Source: Sphaerosporella brunnea (taxonomy: Eukaryota; Ascomycota; Pezizomycetes; Pezizales; Pyronemataceae). Taken from it: a stretch of DNA of 64,000 nucleotides. The number at the start of each line of letters is the position of its first letter. The stretch's first letter is position 1. Made by a program: the position numbers and the translations under genes. The stretch lies in the NCBI GenBank assembly GCA_008704415.1, contig VXIS01000172.1:1-64000 (forward strand). The letters are read 5' to 3'. The notes under the pieces were generated by a model. It had not been told where the DNA came from. It did no database searches and saw only the letters and a list, made by a program, of their open reading frames with translations. Of this stretch, positions 44,641 through 55,303 are shown piece by piece.

Positions 44641-44880
44641 GATCGCCGACTTGATATTGCCTTGGGGGGATATCGAGGTTTCTGGAGGTGACGACTTCGG
44701 CTTCGGTTCTTCCAAAGCTACCTATTTATCTGTTGGAGGATCCCTGCTCCTTCGTGACTGTTATTCGTTGGCATTGCTAGTTGTACGCCTGTCAACTTTC
44801 AAACTTTCAACGAACACAACCGCATACAGCTGTACGTACGTTCAAATTGAGAGGCCTGTCTCAGCGTCGAGGTTAGGCTG

Positions 44881-45411
44881 TTTGTGCCGGGCGAGGGAAA
44901 CCCTATGTCGTTTTTCGCCAAGAGCAAATTACAATGGCAGCGACCGGTTTACAATGCCACCGAGAAAAACAAGCATCGCCATCGCCATCGCCATTGCGGT
45001 TAGGGGTTTTCCCGTTCTATCTCATGAAATCTCGTGCAAAGGATCTGCTCCCTGCTCACAACACCATACTTGACTGGATAGACCACCACCACCAAGCGTA
45101 TCTGGAGAGAGTCAAGGCCTCTCCCTTCCGCATCCAGTGGAGTGTTGATCTCTAGACGTCCCCAAACAAGACCAATTCTTGGGATCATAGCTCATTAGTT
45201 CGACACCGTATTCTGTATGGCAGGAGTGTCAACGCCAAAATGGGCGAACGTCAAAAAAAAAAGGCTGAAACGGGATGTCAACCACCTGTTGCGTAGTTGC
45301 TGGGAACGGAGCAAAGGCGCCGGAAACGGGCTAATGGCATCAATTTTGGACTTTTCAAAAGCAGTCATTAGTTATTCAGAGCACTATGACTGCAGAATGC
45401 CATAATTGTGC
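44881..45411. other. intergenic between module and 5S gene
   Basis: A 62-codon frame at 45217 (MAGVSTPKWANVKKKRLKRD start) has no support beyond its length. Repeats of CATCGCCATCGC occur at 44972-44995. Confidence 0.4.
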
Positions 45412-45530
45412 AGCTACGGTCATAGAACATTGAAAACACGGCTTCCCGTCCGCTCAGCCCTAGTTAAGCAATGTATCGCGAGGTTAGTACTATGGTGGGT
45501 GACCACATGGGAATCCCTCGTACTGTAGTT
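45412..45530 (+). rRNA. 5S ribosomal RNA
   Basis: 119 nt and appears identical to the 34047-34165 gene, including paired ends AGCTAC/GTAGTT. It is followed by TTTT. The flanking sequences also share GTCCGTGAG(C/A)CAG-like and TCATTTTGTGTCCGTGAG blocks with the 34-kb copy (34232 and 45590), so some 3' flank was duplicated too. Confidence 0.96.
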
Positions 45531-46095
45531 TTTTGTCTGTTTGTGGACAGGAGGATGTCGTAGTCAGTAAGTCAGGCTTCCTTTTCTCATTTTGTGTCCG
45601 TGAGACAGGTGCTTGTGCGGGTAGGGATGGGGGATAAATGTAGAATCATACACACGCCTCGCCTCGCCTTTCTCTCCAAACGGTTCACCTAGATGCAACC
45701 AGAACTGCAGCCGTCTTTGGTACCATCACTTGTCAGCTCACAGCCTCATATTTATAACCCCTCTCGATGCGTCTATTGTTTGGATCGTGTTTTGTCTAGC
45801 GCTGTTGGCCGCTGGCGATATGCCTGACTGTGCACCGTTGCCAACTACGGGAGTGTTGTCCATGTTGCCTCACACGATGGAATCTAATGTGTTCGCTCTA
45901 GATGTGTTGAGGCATCTGTCTGGCGTCGAAATGGGGTCCCGACAATTTCAAAGTAAATAATTCGCTGATTAGATACATCACTTCCCCGCCTTTCTTCACC
46001 GCACTACCCGCAACCCTCCAAGCGCTCGGCATCCCAAAATCAAAACACACCACCCTCAGCGCCCTATGTCCCACCAGAGCACCGCCTGTTCGCAC
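45531..46095. other. intergenic
   Basis: It includes the 3' flank shared with the 34-kb 5S gene. A frame at 45730-45960 has one hydrophobic stretch and no other support. Confidence 0.4.
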
Positions 46096-46350
46096 CTAGT
46101 CAAGCACTACCGCTTGATGGCATTTACAGTTCTCGTCTGCACACCTAGATTGCCTGCACGCACGGCACACGTTCACATCGTGCCCCTCAACTGACGGAAT
46201 CGTGTTCCCGTCGTAGCCGCAGCGGCAGCACGTCCAGAATTTGTACCTAGGCCTTTTACACGCACGGCACACAAACGCATGTGCCGTCGGCGGCCCACCA
46301 CGCTCCACAGCGTCCGAGTCATCATAGCCGCAGGCGGTGCACTTCCACAT
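46096..46350 (-). CDS. tandem WKC zinc-ribbon protein (84 aa)
   Basis: A single exon from ATG at 46350. It has two internally repeated zinc-binding units. The first is WKCTACGYDDSD, ending FVCRACKRPR. The second is WTCCRCGYDGNT, ending NVCRACRQSR. Each has C-x2-C-GYD and, 18-21 residues later, C-x2-C. A short Cys-rich tail (CADENCKCH) follows. The W-x-C-x2-C opening recalls RanBP2-type fingers, but the second Cys pair is farther away, so it is better called a zinc ribbon. Similar stand-alone WKC proteins occur at 44464 and 53535 in this window. The minus-strand leader is A/C-rich, with CATATAAG about 155 bp upstream as a possible TATA. Function unknown. Confidence 0.7.
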   Translation of the reverse strand: MWKCTACGYDDSDAVERGGPPTAHAFVCRACKRPRYKFWTCCRCGYDGNTIPSVEGHDVNVCRACRQSRCADENCKCHQAVVLD

Positions 46351-47074
46351 TGCGAAGTCGTAGCGTGTGGGCGGCAGTTTCGGGTTTTATTGTTAGTTTA
46401 TGCAGGGGGAGGAAGGAGGGTTGGGGATTTTGTGTGCTGTTCAAAAGGGTGTTTGGGTTGTGGTGAGGTGAGAGGGCTTGACAAAGCGTGGAAGGATGGG
46501 TAAGCTTATATGTGGTTTCCAAAGCGCACCTGAAACAGCACATCGCTCTGTTTTTTGACTCGACATGGCAAGAGGGGGTGCGTTGAAACGACTCGAAGGA
46601 CCCCTAAGCCCCAAGAGTGCGCGCCAAATAAGGGCTGCTTTGTTGGGACTCCGTGGAACCGGGCTGACATGCCAAAAGATAGTCTTGGTGAGGCCGGATT
46701 TACCTGGTTTCAGAAAATGACGATTACCGCAGAATCGCAGAAGGAAAGCTCCGCCACGAGCTCACAACCACCCGGCCCTTCCGCCCCGTGATCAACAACC
46801 GTGGTCCAACAAGGAGGCGAGCATGAGAAGGCACTAAACCATCATTCCACTCTTCGCACTGCCAGAAACCTGAGAGAATTACTTTCTATAACACGTGTCC
46901 AATCCTCCGCATACCCCACACCCGCGTGCTTTTCACGCCGCGCCATTGCAAGTGCTATAAACCAAGCCAACGATGCAGCCTACCTATCTAAACCGGTTCA
47001 ACCCCTCGCACCAGCGATGTAGGACCCCCTCTAACAGAGCAAGCCAGGAAAGTTCTTCAGTCTATGCTGATGAT
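46351..47074. other. intergenic between the zinc-ribbon gene and the laccase gene
   Basis: Upstream region of the 46350 gene and 3' flank of the laccase. No supported gene. Confidence 0.5.
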
Positions 47075-48927
47075 CTACACGCCGGAATCATCCTCAACAA
47101 CGCTGCTTGCTGCCACATAAGTGTCCCAAGCGGCGCAAGTGGAGTTCAGCGTATCGGAATCGATGAGAGCTGCAATCTCAGAGTAACGCTCGACCAGCTG
47201 GAGGGCAAACCCTTCGCTCGTGTGCCAGCCGATGTGGCAGTGCATCAGCCAAGCGCCAGGGTTGTCGGTGAGGAAACCGATGACCAGGTATCCGGATCCG
47301 GGAAGCATCGCGACATCGCGTCTGGGGGGGTTGGTGAGGCCAAGCGTGACGGTGGAGCTGTCGTAGGTACCGGTCCCCTGCGCGAGGACATAGAAGTCGT
47401 GGCCGTGCAGATGGATCGGATGTGGGACCGCCATCGCCGTCTCGATGATGAAGTACACCCACTCGTTGGCAGTGTCGAGCTGAATGACGTGTGAGGATGT
47501 GGTGAACTCGGTGGAGCCATCGTACACCTGCAGGAGTGTTGGGTTGTCCCATTCAGCGACGAAGGTGGTGGCGGCCATGTACCACTTGAAAACATTGTTG
47601 GATTTTCCGACCGTGACTGCGAAATCGTCTTCTACGCTATCGGTGCTAGCATCCAGAGCGAGGTATGGAACTAGGTTGGACATGTCCTCGTCATCGCAGT
47701 TATCGGTGTAGGTCCAAGCGGAAGTGGTTGGGTCCGAGGTACTGGTGGAATCGTATCTGAGTATTCCCATAATATTGTCGGCATTGTCGTTGTCGCTGCA
47801 AGTGGTCTGAGGGATCGCCCGTATCCAGTAGTCGGCGGTTGCTTCAGTCATGTTGACAATGACATCGTACCGCTGACCCATCCCGATGCTGAGCACCGAA
47901 GTAGTGTACGGAACAATGGGAACCAGGTCGGCTGCGATGACAGTAAGATTGTGGTTGTCGATCATAAATTTAAACATGCTGTCGATGGCGCCGTTAACGA
48001 TTCGGAATCTGTATGAACTCCCGGAGGTGACTGTGGTCTCAAATCGTGATCCAAGAGAACCATAGACGTTAGTGCCATTGATGAGACCATTGTCCAGAGT
48101 TGGAGGCCCTGATGATTCGGCGCTAAGGTACACTTGATCCGCTGTGGCGTGAGCTTAAGAAGAGTCAGCGTATGGGGTCTTTTTGCTATCAAGAGATCGA
48201 GAGGAATAACATACTCCAATCATTCAGGAAGAGAACACCTTTGTCCTCATCGTAGTTGCTGGTAGCTGGTCCGTTGATTATGATACCACCGAGAACACCT
48301 TCCCAGGCCTGAAGAGCAAAGTGAGAGTGGTACCATGTGGTCCCGTACTGAGTTGCGCGCCATGTGTAGGTAATCGACTACAATTCCGAAGATTTAGCCA
48401 AACTGATCTGAACAATGGGTCTACAGGGAGTGCTGCTTACCTCTCCTGGGGCTGTAGGGCATTGAGTAATAGAAGGTACGCCATCCATTTGATTAGTGTA
48501 GTTCTGGCGGATACCGTGGAAGTGGAGGCCAGTGCCGTTGTTGGTAAGGCCATTGTAAAGATGAACGACTGGCAAAGCCTCGTAAGCAGGTAGGTTGGTA
48601 GACGGGGTAAGGATGGAGGAACCTACCGACAGTATCGCCCCAATCTGCGATAATCGTCGGGCCGGGGAAAGTGCCATTTACAAGAAGAACATTCCTGGAG
48701 ACGCCGTCCAGGGCCGCTGTGGTGTTGACAAGCTCAAACCAGTATTCTCTGGTGACACCTGTATCAGGTACTTCGGAATAATAATCGGTCGAAAGGTCGT
48801 AATCACCCCAGCAAGATCTGTCAGTGGCAGAGTTGGTGCATCTCTTGCTGAGGTGGGAACTGTAAGGCGCTGCAATGACACCCGAGATGACTAAGGCTAA
48901 GCTGGCCAAGGAGGTAGAAAAGTGCAT
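47075..48927 (-). CDS. laccase-type multicopper oxidase, secreted (556 aa, 4 exons)
   Basis: Exons 48927-48627, 48568-48441, 48377-48215 and 48153-47075 join in phase (introns 58, 63 and 61 nt with GTAGGT, GTAAGC and GTATGT donors). A signal peptide covers about residues 1-20, followed by a basic SKR site before the first Cys. All four copper-binding motifs are present: HFHGI (116-120), WYHSHF (158-163), HPIHLHGHD (442-450) and HCHIGWH (502-508). The residue after Gly512 is Phe513 at the axial T1 position, a choice associated with higher-potential laccases, whereas many ascomycete enzymes have Leu. The chain ends DDSGV, the C-terminal plug motif of ascomycete laccases. Laccases oxidise phenols with O2 outside the cell. 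Substrate cannot be told. Confidence 0.95.
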
Positions 48928-50648
48928 ATTTGCTAAAAGATTGAGAAGTGTGGCGGAAAGGAAAGAGTGTAAAGATACAGAAATTAGTTGGTGATGTAGA
49001 TGTGAATGAGAGTATTGGATGATGAGGACTTTGATGGACGGCAAACGCTGGCCTCATATACAACTCTCGGGTGATACAGAAATGTATATGGACTGCTAAA
49101 GTCGAGCATCACCAAGCCCGTCTCCCGATGTTGCCCAAAATCGAGGCGGCACAAAGGTCGCCGCGTGGTTTGCTCCAAAAGACCAAAGCCTGCGAAAGTG
49201 TCTCGACTGTTGAAGCGTCTCGACTGTTGGCTAGGATGAACTTCCACTTACCTGCCTGAATGATCTCCCAGACCATGTCGCCCTACAACGGTCTTGGAAT
49301 GAAAATAGTATCGTATGAAGCTTTAGAGTCACCGTGATTGCATGCCTCGCCGGATTAGGCCCTCCGAGCAGTGAAAAGGGTATACAGCTCCGCGCATCTT
49401 TCGAAACTATGGTGTCACAAGGTGCAGGGGGTAGTCTTATGTCTGCTTTGACGCGTTGCTCTTCTTCTTCTTAGAATGTGCACTTACCGTTGAATTGGGA
49501 TCTTTTCTTTGCATGTGTGGAAACCAGCCACGAGGATTTCCCAATCCGTATATACGTATGTCTTTCGTTGTTCCCCGCGTGGTGTGAAAAAACCGATAAC
49601 CGCAATTAATCACGGAAAACTGCCGCTCCAAGGAACGATCGGTGTGTTGGGTTTTTTTTCTGAGCCGATGCACGTGAATCCTCCTGGTTTGTTAAATTGT
49701 AGACAAAATGAAAAGCCCGGCGTTGACTTTACGGTGTAGATAAGAAAGCCTCGCGCGGTTAGGTAGCGAACAAAACCCCGCGCGGCTAAGAAGCCTCCGC
49801 TTAATCCCCGCGGGGGACATCCCATCCCCGTCCTGTCCCGCCGCGCGGTCTTTCCTTAATCCCCGTCCCGTCGCCACGAGCCGGAACCACATTTTGAAAC
49901 ACCATTTGCCTGGCCGTTGACAATGATTGGCTCGGAATAATTCCACCAGCGGAAAGTCCCGGCCTCATATTCTTATTTTGCGGACGATTTCAAACGGCGG
50001 GTGTATCCGAGCTTGGTGGGGGTTGCCGAGTTCCACATCTGATATCAGCTTCGTCGGCCCCGACGTTTCTTCTTCTCCCGATCCCGATGTGGGGCGCAAC
50101 CGCATTTGCATGCTATATCAACCGGAACGCGTGTACCCCGACGAAATAGACCTATAGGTGACGAATTGCCAAGAAAAGGGAACTGGGGGTCCTGGAGTTG
50201 ATTGCGCAGCCAGAATAACATAAAGTATGTGAATACATATGAATACATGTAGGTTGACGAATCGGTTCGCGCGTCCCCGCTGAAGTCGGGAGCTTAGCCA
50301 GGGGCTTTGCTCCGGTCGCCGAAGATACCATGCATAATACGTATGCCTCAAAAATCAATATTCAACTCAGCATCCTCGTAGCTGGCCATGGGTGCAAGAT
50401 GAAACCCGGTGGAACAGTCGATTCAACTGAGCCAAGGCGATTTCAACACCAAGGAATGGGTCTGCCAGCTCAGCCTGCCAGTACTACATGAATTTCTCTT
50501 TTCCACAAGGGTAGCGATTTCTCCTGCTCTGAGTACATAACGCTGGGCATTTCCTGCCAAGAGCATGTTTCTCCGGTAATCACCTCATCGTTCTCTATCA
50601 CCCTTCATTCTTTACACTACTTTTGAATTCTCTATCTCTCATTCCATC
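48928..50648. other. intergenic with promoters of laccase (-) and secreted protein (+)
   Basis: TATATGAG on the minus strand near 49055-49062, about 130 bp above the laccase ATG, may be its TATA box. 49740-49870 is GC-rich with repeated CCCCGCG and CCCGTCC motifs. No gene is supported. Confidence 0.5.
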
Positions 50649-51329
50649 ATGTTGTTCAATCTCAATACCGCCGTGTCCCTTCTGGCACTCGGCGCCTTCG
50701 CCTCCGCGGCTACCCTCGAGCACAAACGCGATGCCGCCACGGGCACTTCTCTATACGCCTATGGAACCAACGTCAGCGGCATCAACGTCTTCTACGGCGA
50801 CGGTAAAGACTTTTGATCTTTTCCACACTGAAATCCCTCTGACTTTGGGCATTAGGACTTGCCTACACGGGCACCACGATCCCGGATTGGATTAACGTAG
50901 CCTCCAACGTAACCTGTAAGACCTCCAATCAACATATCTACCTCCCAACAACTATACTGAACAATCGCCACAGTCAACTTCGACTCCACCGATACCAAGG
51001 TCCCCTGGACCATCACCTCCAACACATCGACCGCCATCACTGGCAGCCAACTGTACGTCATCCCGACTTCGGGCAAGTTCCAGCAAGTCGGTTTCGTGGC
51101 CAGCAACGGCACTGCGCCCACCGGCGCAGCAACAAGTGGCTTCACCTGGTTCGGCACCATGCTTGCGTATTCCGAGAGCTCTTCCAACATGGAAATGAAG
51201 TTCTGGGCCAGCCCGACGAACACTAGTGGCGTCTGGGCCTTGATGTGGAATGCCGATGGTACTACTGACGGGACAAGTGTGCCGGTTGTCCTGAAACGCA
51301 CTCCGCCTACAGTCCTCACGCGTACTTGA
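50649..51329 (+). CDS. small secreted protein of unknown function (189 aa, 3 exons)
   Basis: Exons 50649-50802, 50856-50915 and 50974-51329 join in phase (introns 53 and 58 nt). The first 20 residues are a signal peptide (MLFNLNTAVSLLALGAFASA), followed by a Lys-Arg site (EHKRDAA) that could be cut by a Kex2-type protease. The mature part is rich in Thr, Ser, Gly and aromatic residues (SLYAYGTNVSGINVFYGDG, GFTWFGTMLAYSESSSN) with several N-x-S/T sites. This looks like the beta-rich uncharacterised secreted proteins common in ascomycetes. A TATA box is not obvious, but a CT-rich leader precedes the ATG. Cell-wall or effector roles are possible but unproven. Confidence 0.8.
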
Positions 51330-52894
51330 AAGCGTCATTTGGGCAGCAGAGATGTTTGATACGGCACATTCCTTACGTTGAATCACATAGAGTTCTCTTG
51401 TTGGATTTGCGCTGCGGGCGGTGTCTGATGTTTTTCTGGTGGTCTTACGTTGGATTATAGAAAGGTTGTAGCTGCCTTTTCACATATTAAGAAAACACTC
51501 ATTTCAAGCACGTCGATACTTGGTCCCCAGCGCAATGAACCAGAAGCCAATTTCACAAGAACAGGCGCACTGCGACTCAAAGCTTAGTCTAGGCCAACGT
51601 CGTGATATATGAAACTGAATTGTAGCTAGTAGTGTCCTATGAAGACCTATTGTCTTGCTTCTGCCCAGACTCTGAAGCTTCGAAGATCCGTATGATGTCC
51701 ACAAGCGCTGGATATCACCGAGGCTTGCCAAATGACCTTCGGGCTCCAAAGAAAGCAATGAAGCCGCGACTGGCCTAGAGTAAAGTTACCACTGTAGGAG
51801 CCTAGTAGTAGAGCACGATCAAATGCAGAAAGCAAAGATTCTCAGCGGCCCTTCGAGCGGTTTTCTATCTCCGCAGTTTTGAATGTGCCGAATAGCTACA
51901 CGACACCAATTGTACTAGTACGGTGAGAGAGTATCCCCATTTACATATAATCTTCATTATAAGGCTTTTGTTGGCGGCTATGCAGCGCTACGGATGCATA
52001 AACATTCATCCGCACCGTGCATTACAGGCGTCCAAACAGCGCCATGTATTCCATCGATCTCCGACAGGGGTTCTCTAGTCCACCTTCCTGACGAAGCAAG
52101 AACGCGTGTGCAATATCATCTCCACGTGTTCCGCTCCATGCTCACCAACGGCAAGAACGGTTATCGATAGTGTCCCGACTCCAGCAATTGACATACACAA
52201 TTTCTACTATCATAGTACATTGTATATGCATTTCGCGGGCACGGCCTCGAGCTCATCAGTCGTTAATGACTAGCTAGCCAAGGATTGAGGCGAACGATTT
52301 TCTGAGCCTTAAACATAGTATCTATTGTCCATCCGTGCCAGTCTAGAGAAATGCTGTTGCCGAGGCCTTTGGAAATGGCATCGCTCACTGAAGCAAGTGA
52401 CCCAGTGGTGTGAAAAGACCACTCAGTAGTCCATATTCACAGCAGAGTCTGTAGCGATTCTCGGCAAATGACACGCCTGTTGTCTGTTGCAGTGCGATCC
52501 TCCCGGTGAATTGTAGCCGTTACAGAATCCCATACAGCGAAAACCTACGAGGAGGACAGGGGGCAGACATGGCTTGTTGATACGGTAGTTTACGGTGATT
52601 TCGGACTTGAAGAGTTGCAAGAGTGCCTTCAAATTCTTGGAGCGGAGGGAAAGGAAAGAAAAAATCCTATGGGACGTCCGAGTCGCGGACGCTGAAGCGG
52701 GTTCGCGACACGGCACCAGTTCGTGAATAGGACGTTCCAGTCGCGATGGGGATTTCGCGTACTGGCCGGAACATATATACATTGCGTACATAATCCTTAC
52801 ACTCCTTCGCTCCCTTCTCCTTCTGCTTCGCTATCCTCAAGGATCCGGCTCGTGGTTTGCCCTGCGCGCAGCGTCGAACCGGCGACTGCCTCAG
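51330..52894. other. gene-free interval
   Basis: Frames at 51504-51758 (-) and 52423-52791 (-) have no motif or splice support. Confidence 0.5.
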
Positions 52895-53028
52895 GCTCGG
52901 CGCTCCCAATATCCAGAGAGCTATTGGTATCCACCCCGCCGAGGATGGTGGGCGGGAAAACATCTGCGGTGATGCCTCTCCAACTCCTATGCCGCCGGGG
53001 GTGCTATATACCCTCCGGCGCCGCACCG
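52895..53028 (+). repeat. diverged dispersed repeat, partner at 7966-8107
   Basis: It contains GGGCGGGAAAACATCTGCGG and CCTCCGGCGCCGCAC, matching the 8-kb copy in the same order. It lies directly left of the inverted-repeat element at 53036. Confidence 0.5.
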
Positions 53029-53035
53029 CCACAGC

Positions 53036-53375
53036 GGGACCCCTCGGGGCTATCCGTCCCACTATCCGTCCAAGACTTTTTACCGCGTAGGCGCGCGAGC
53101 TTCTCCGAGAATGCTGCAAACCCTAAGCCCTTGCGCAAAGTGAGGGAGTGCGCAAAGTGAGGAAAAAAGACTGTTGTAAAAGCGACGCTCCATCAGGCTC
53201 GGTCTCGAGGACCTTTGGTAAATATTTTTAGTACTAAATGGTGAACCGTGACAGCACGACAAGCGCAAAGCGCACACCACCAAGTTCAAAATCCGCGGAT
53301 AGCACTGCTGGGCATCGCCTACCATTGGCCGGATCGATTGGACGGATAGTGCGACGGATAGCCCCGAGGGGTCCC
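53036..53375. repeat. 340-bp element with 38-bp near-perfect terminal inverted repeats
   Basis: Left arm 53036-53073 (starting GGGACCCCTCGGGGCTATCC) and right arm 53338-53375 are reverse complements with one mismatch. Each arm contains two GACGGATAG-type direct repeats. The 264-bp interior has no coding signal. No clear target duplication is seen. Confidence 0.8.
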
Positions 53376-53534
53376 GGATTGGTGATAGCTCATGATTGTA
53401 GCCAGAATCACTTTGTTTGAAGGGAAAATCACACGGAGCTGTCTTTTTCATGATATCCCTTTTATTTTATGACCCATTTTTAAAAACGCCAGAAACAAAC
53501 ACAAAGAAAAACCACCCGGGAGCTTCGGTGCTTT

Positions 53535-53855
53535 TTACTTCTGTAGTAACCAGAGTTAGCTTCTATGAATCAGTGTAATCAACTTAAGCTACGTACTTCT
53601 CCGTTGAACTTGATGAGACCAGCAGCCGGGTCGGCCGACTGGACGACGATGATCTTTCCCTGGACGGGAGAGGACTTGATGGTGGCGCGCATACGAGCCA
53701 TGGTGTTCCGAGCTGTATTTTATTAGCAAAAAGGTAAAAAGACGCTTGAAAGCTAACCTACCGAACCGGCGGACGTGTTGCGTGTAGTTGCAGTTAGAGC
53801 AACTGCGGAGGTGGTCCGCAACGATTGTCTCACACTTTGGACATTTCCAGCCCAT
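53535..53855 (-). CDS. small WKC zinc-ribbon protein (71 aa, 3 exons)
   Basis: Exons 53855-53762, 53712-53597 and 53540-53535 join in phase. Intron 1 is 49 nt (GTAGGT to ACAG). Intron 2 is 56 nt (GTACGT, branch GCTAAC, TACAG) and leaves a last exon of only Lys plus stop. The protein opens MGWKCPKCETIVADHLRSCS, so W3, C5, C8, C19 and C22 form W-x-C-x2-C-x10-C-x2-C, a compact zinc finger close to the RanBP2 type. The second half is basic (HVRRFG, RMRATIKSS), then a small beta-like segment (GKIIVVQSADPAAGLIKFNG). The last exon is inferred from strong intron signals; otherwise the frame stops six codons after the donor site. Function unknown. Confidence 0.65.
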
Positions 53856-54828
53856 CTTGCTTGAGGATTCGGTAAGACTGTTTGGGGAAAAGTTTTTGGT
53901 AGGGGGTCGATTTGACTGTTTGGTGTTTGGATGAGGAGAAAAGGGAAGGAGAGAGAGGGGGTTCTGGATCCATGGAGGGTCACTCGAAACAAAGATACTT
54001 TGAACCTGGAATACTAAGTTTGTTTCGGAAGCACTCACAGTCACTCACTCGGCTGACAATGATCCCATTAACTGCAGTCGACCGACGTTGACTGGCAGTT
54101 TTGGTTGATGGCCGTTGACTGCACTCCGTCCCGTCCACTTCGTCTGAAAGATGACCCGGTCCATTGCTCGATGAGGACGGGAAGGCAAGATGTAGTCCCG
54201 TCCGGTCCCGAAGGAGGACGGGCTGGGAGTGGGAACAAAGCCTCGGCGGAGGTCTTGCATCGCTTGAAAGAACTGTAGAGCATAGCGCTCACCATCCCTA
54301 TTCCACACTAACTTATCACCGCGTCTAATAGTACATAAAGCGCGCCTAAAAGTCTTGGACGGATGTTGAAACGGATGGTCCGGAGTCGCGCCGGCCACAG
54401 GGGCGGTCCTCCATCCTCTATCCACCCAGCACCCGAAATCCTAGCCACAGCGTGGCCCACGGCGCGCCGTCCGATTTGATTTTTTAGATACCCCCGCCTG
54501 CGACGCATGGTGTCCCCATACCCCCTGGATTTCATAATGTCCACGACGCACCAGAATGAACTGCACTCTGCGTCGATACCGCTCCCTCTTGGCCATCAAT
54601 GCTGCGCTGCTCCGGCCGTGCCTAGTGTGTACCGGTTGGAGAGGAATTGAATAAGACATGACCGAAGCGTCGTGCCTGCCGTCGATGGGTTGAAAATTGA
54701 AGCTTGGTTAACTCCAACGAGTGAGCTCTCGTGTCTTCCTGAGGTTTGGTGCAGTCAAACCTTAAGTTAACACCTAACCCTCTCCATCACTGCACTGCAC
54801 TCCTATTCTGCGTGGTGGTCATCTTCGG
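53856..54828. other. gene-free, GC-rich repetitive DNA
   Basis: It holds multiple short GACGGG/CCCGTC motifs between 54110 and 54240, which look like a transposon end or relic. Frames at 54045-54659 (-) lack motifs. Confidence 0.45.
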
Positions 54829-55104
54829 TCATTCAAAAGTGATACAACCCCATGTCGCTGCAAGCCACTCACAAAGGTCGTAGGTTGTCTCAAACGCCTC
54901 CTCCAAAATGGCCATGCAGAACCAGTTCATCGCTTCTGGAGCGAAGTATCCAATCGTAAGTCTGATCATGCTGTTCGAATCGTTTTCCGGAACGTTAGGA
55001 TGCGATCCGAGGGTCTGGCCAACGAGTCTCACTTTCTGCAAGAACTCAATCACGAGTTTCAGATCCAGTTTTCCTTCAAAAGTCGGAACTGAAATCGCCT
55101 TCAT
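54829..55104 (-). pseudogene. gag-like fragment of an LTR retroelement (tentative)
   Basis: The frame reads VPTFEGKLDLKLVIEFLQKV, then RLTIGYFAPEAMNWFCM. This resembles the start of Ty3-type gag polyproteins, which have a PxFxG opening, a helix and then an A..WF motif. No protease, RT or LTR lies nearby, so it would be an isolated relic. Resemblance is by eye only. Confidence 0.4.
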
Positions 55105-55217
55105 CTGTTGTTCCCGAAGATAGCGCAGAAAGTAACTACTCTAAGGGAGGTGAGCGACAACAGGGATCCATACATAGTGCTTTCTATACGTCAAAGTCGA
55201 AACCTTAGCATCCGTTT

Positions 55218-55303
55218 GGGGGTGTGGTTTAGTGGTATAATTCCTCTTTAGCATGCGACAGCTAGCTTAGAGGCGGTCCGGCGTTCGATTCGCCGCTCCT
55301 CCA
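55218..55303 (+). tRNA. tRNA-Ala (AGC) with 14-nt intron
   Basis: The acceptor arm GGGGGTG pairs with CTCCTCC (55296-55302), with a T-T mismatch at pair 6-67. Discriminator A is 55303. D-arm TGGTTTAGTGGTATAA and T-arm CGGCGTTCGATTCGCCG are canonical. Anticodon stem CCTCT (55243-55247) and AGAGG (55269-55273) enclose TTAGCA, a 14-nt intron (55254-55267, TGCGACAGCTAGCT) and T. Anticodon AGC is 55250-55252. Mature length is 72 nt. TTTTTTT at about 55314 is a likely terminator. Confidence 0.92.

Larger units (their letters stand above)
44155..44880 (+). repeat. zinc-finger microprotein module with repeated promoter blocks
   Basis: A promoter-like block A (from TGTTGGAGGAGCCCTGCTGC at 44167, through GGTATTGCTAGTTCTACACC, to TATATAA) precedes the CDS at 44464-44640. 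A second block B (TGTTGGAGGATCCCTGCTCC at 44731, through GGCATTGCTAGTTGTACGCC) follows it in the same orientation. The A and B blocks share about 150 bp of diverged direct repeat. The complete A-CDS-B arrangement recurs inverted at 31950-32600. Confidence 0.8.
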
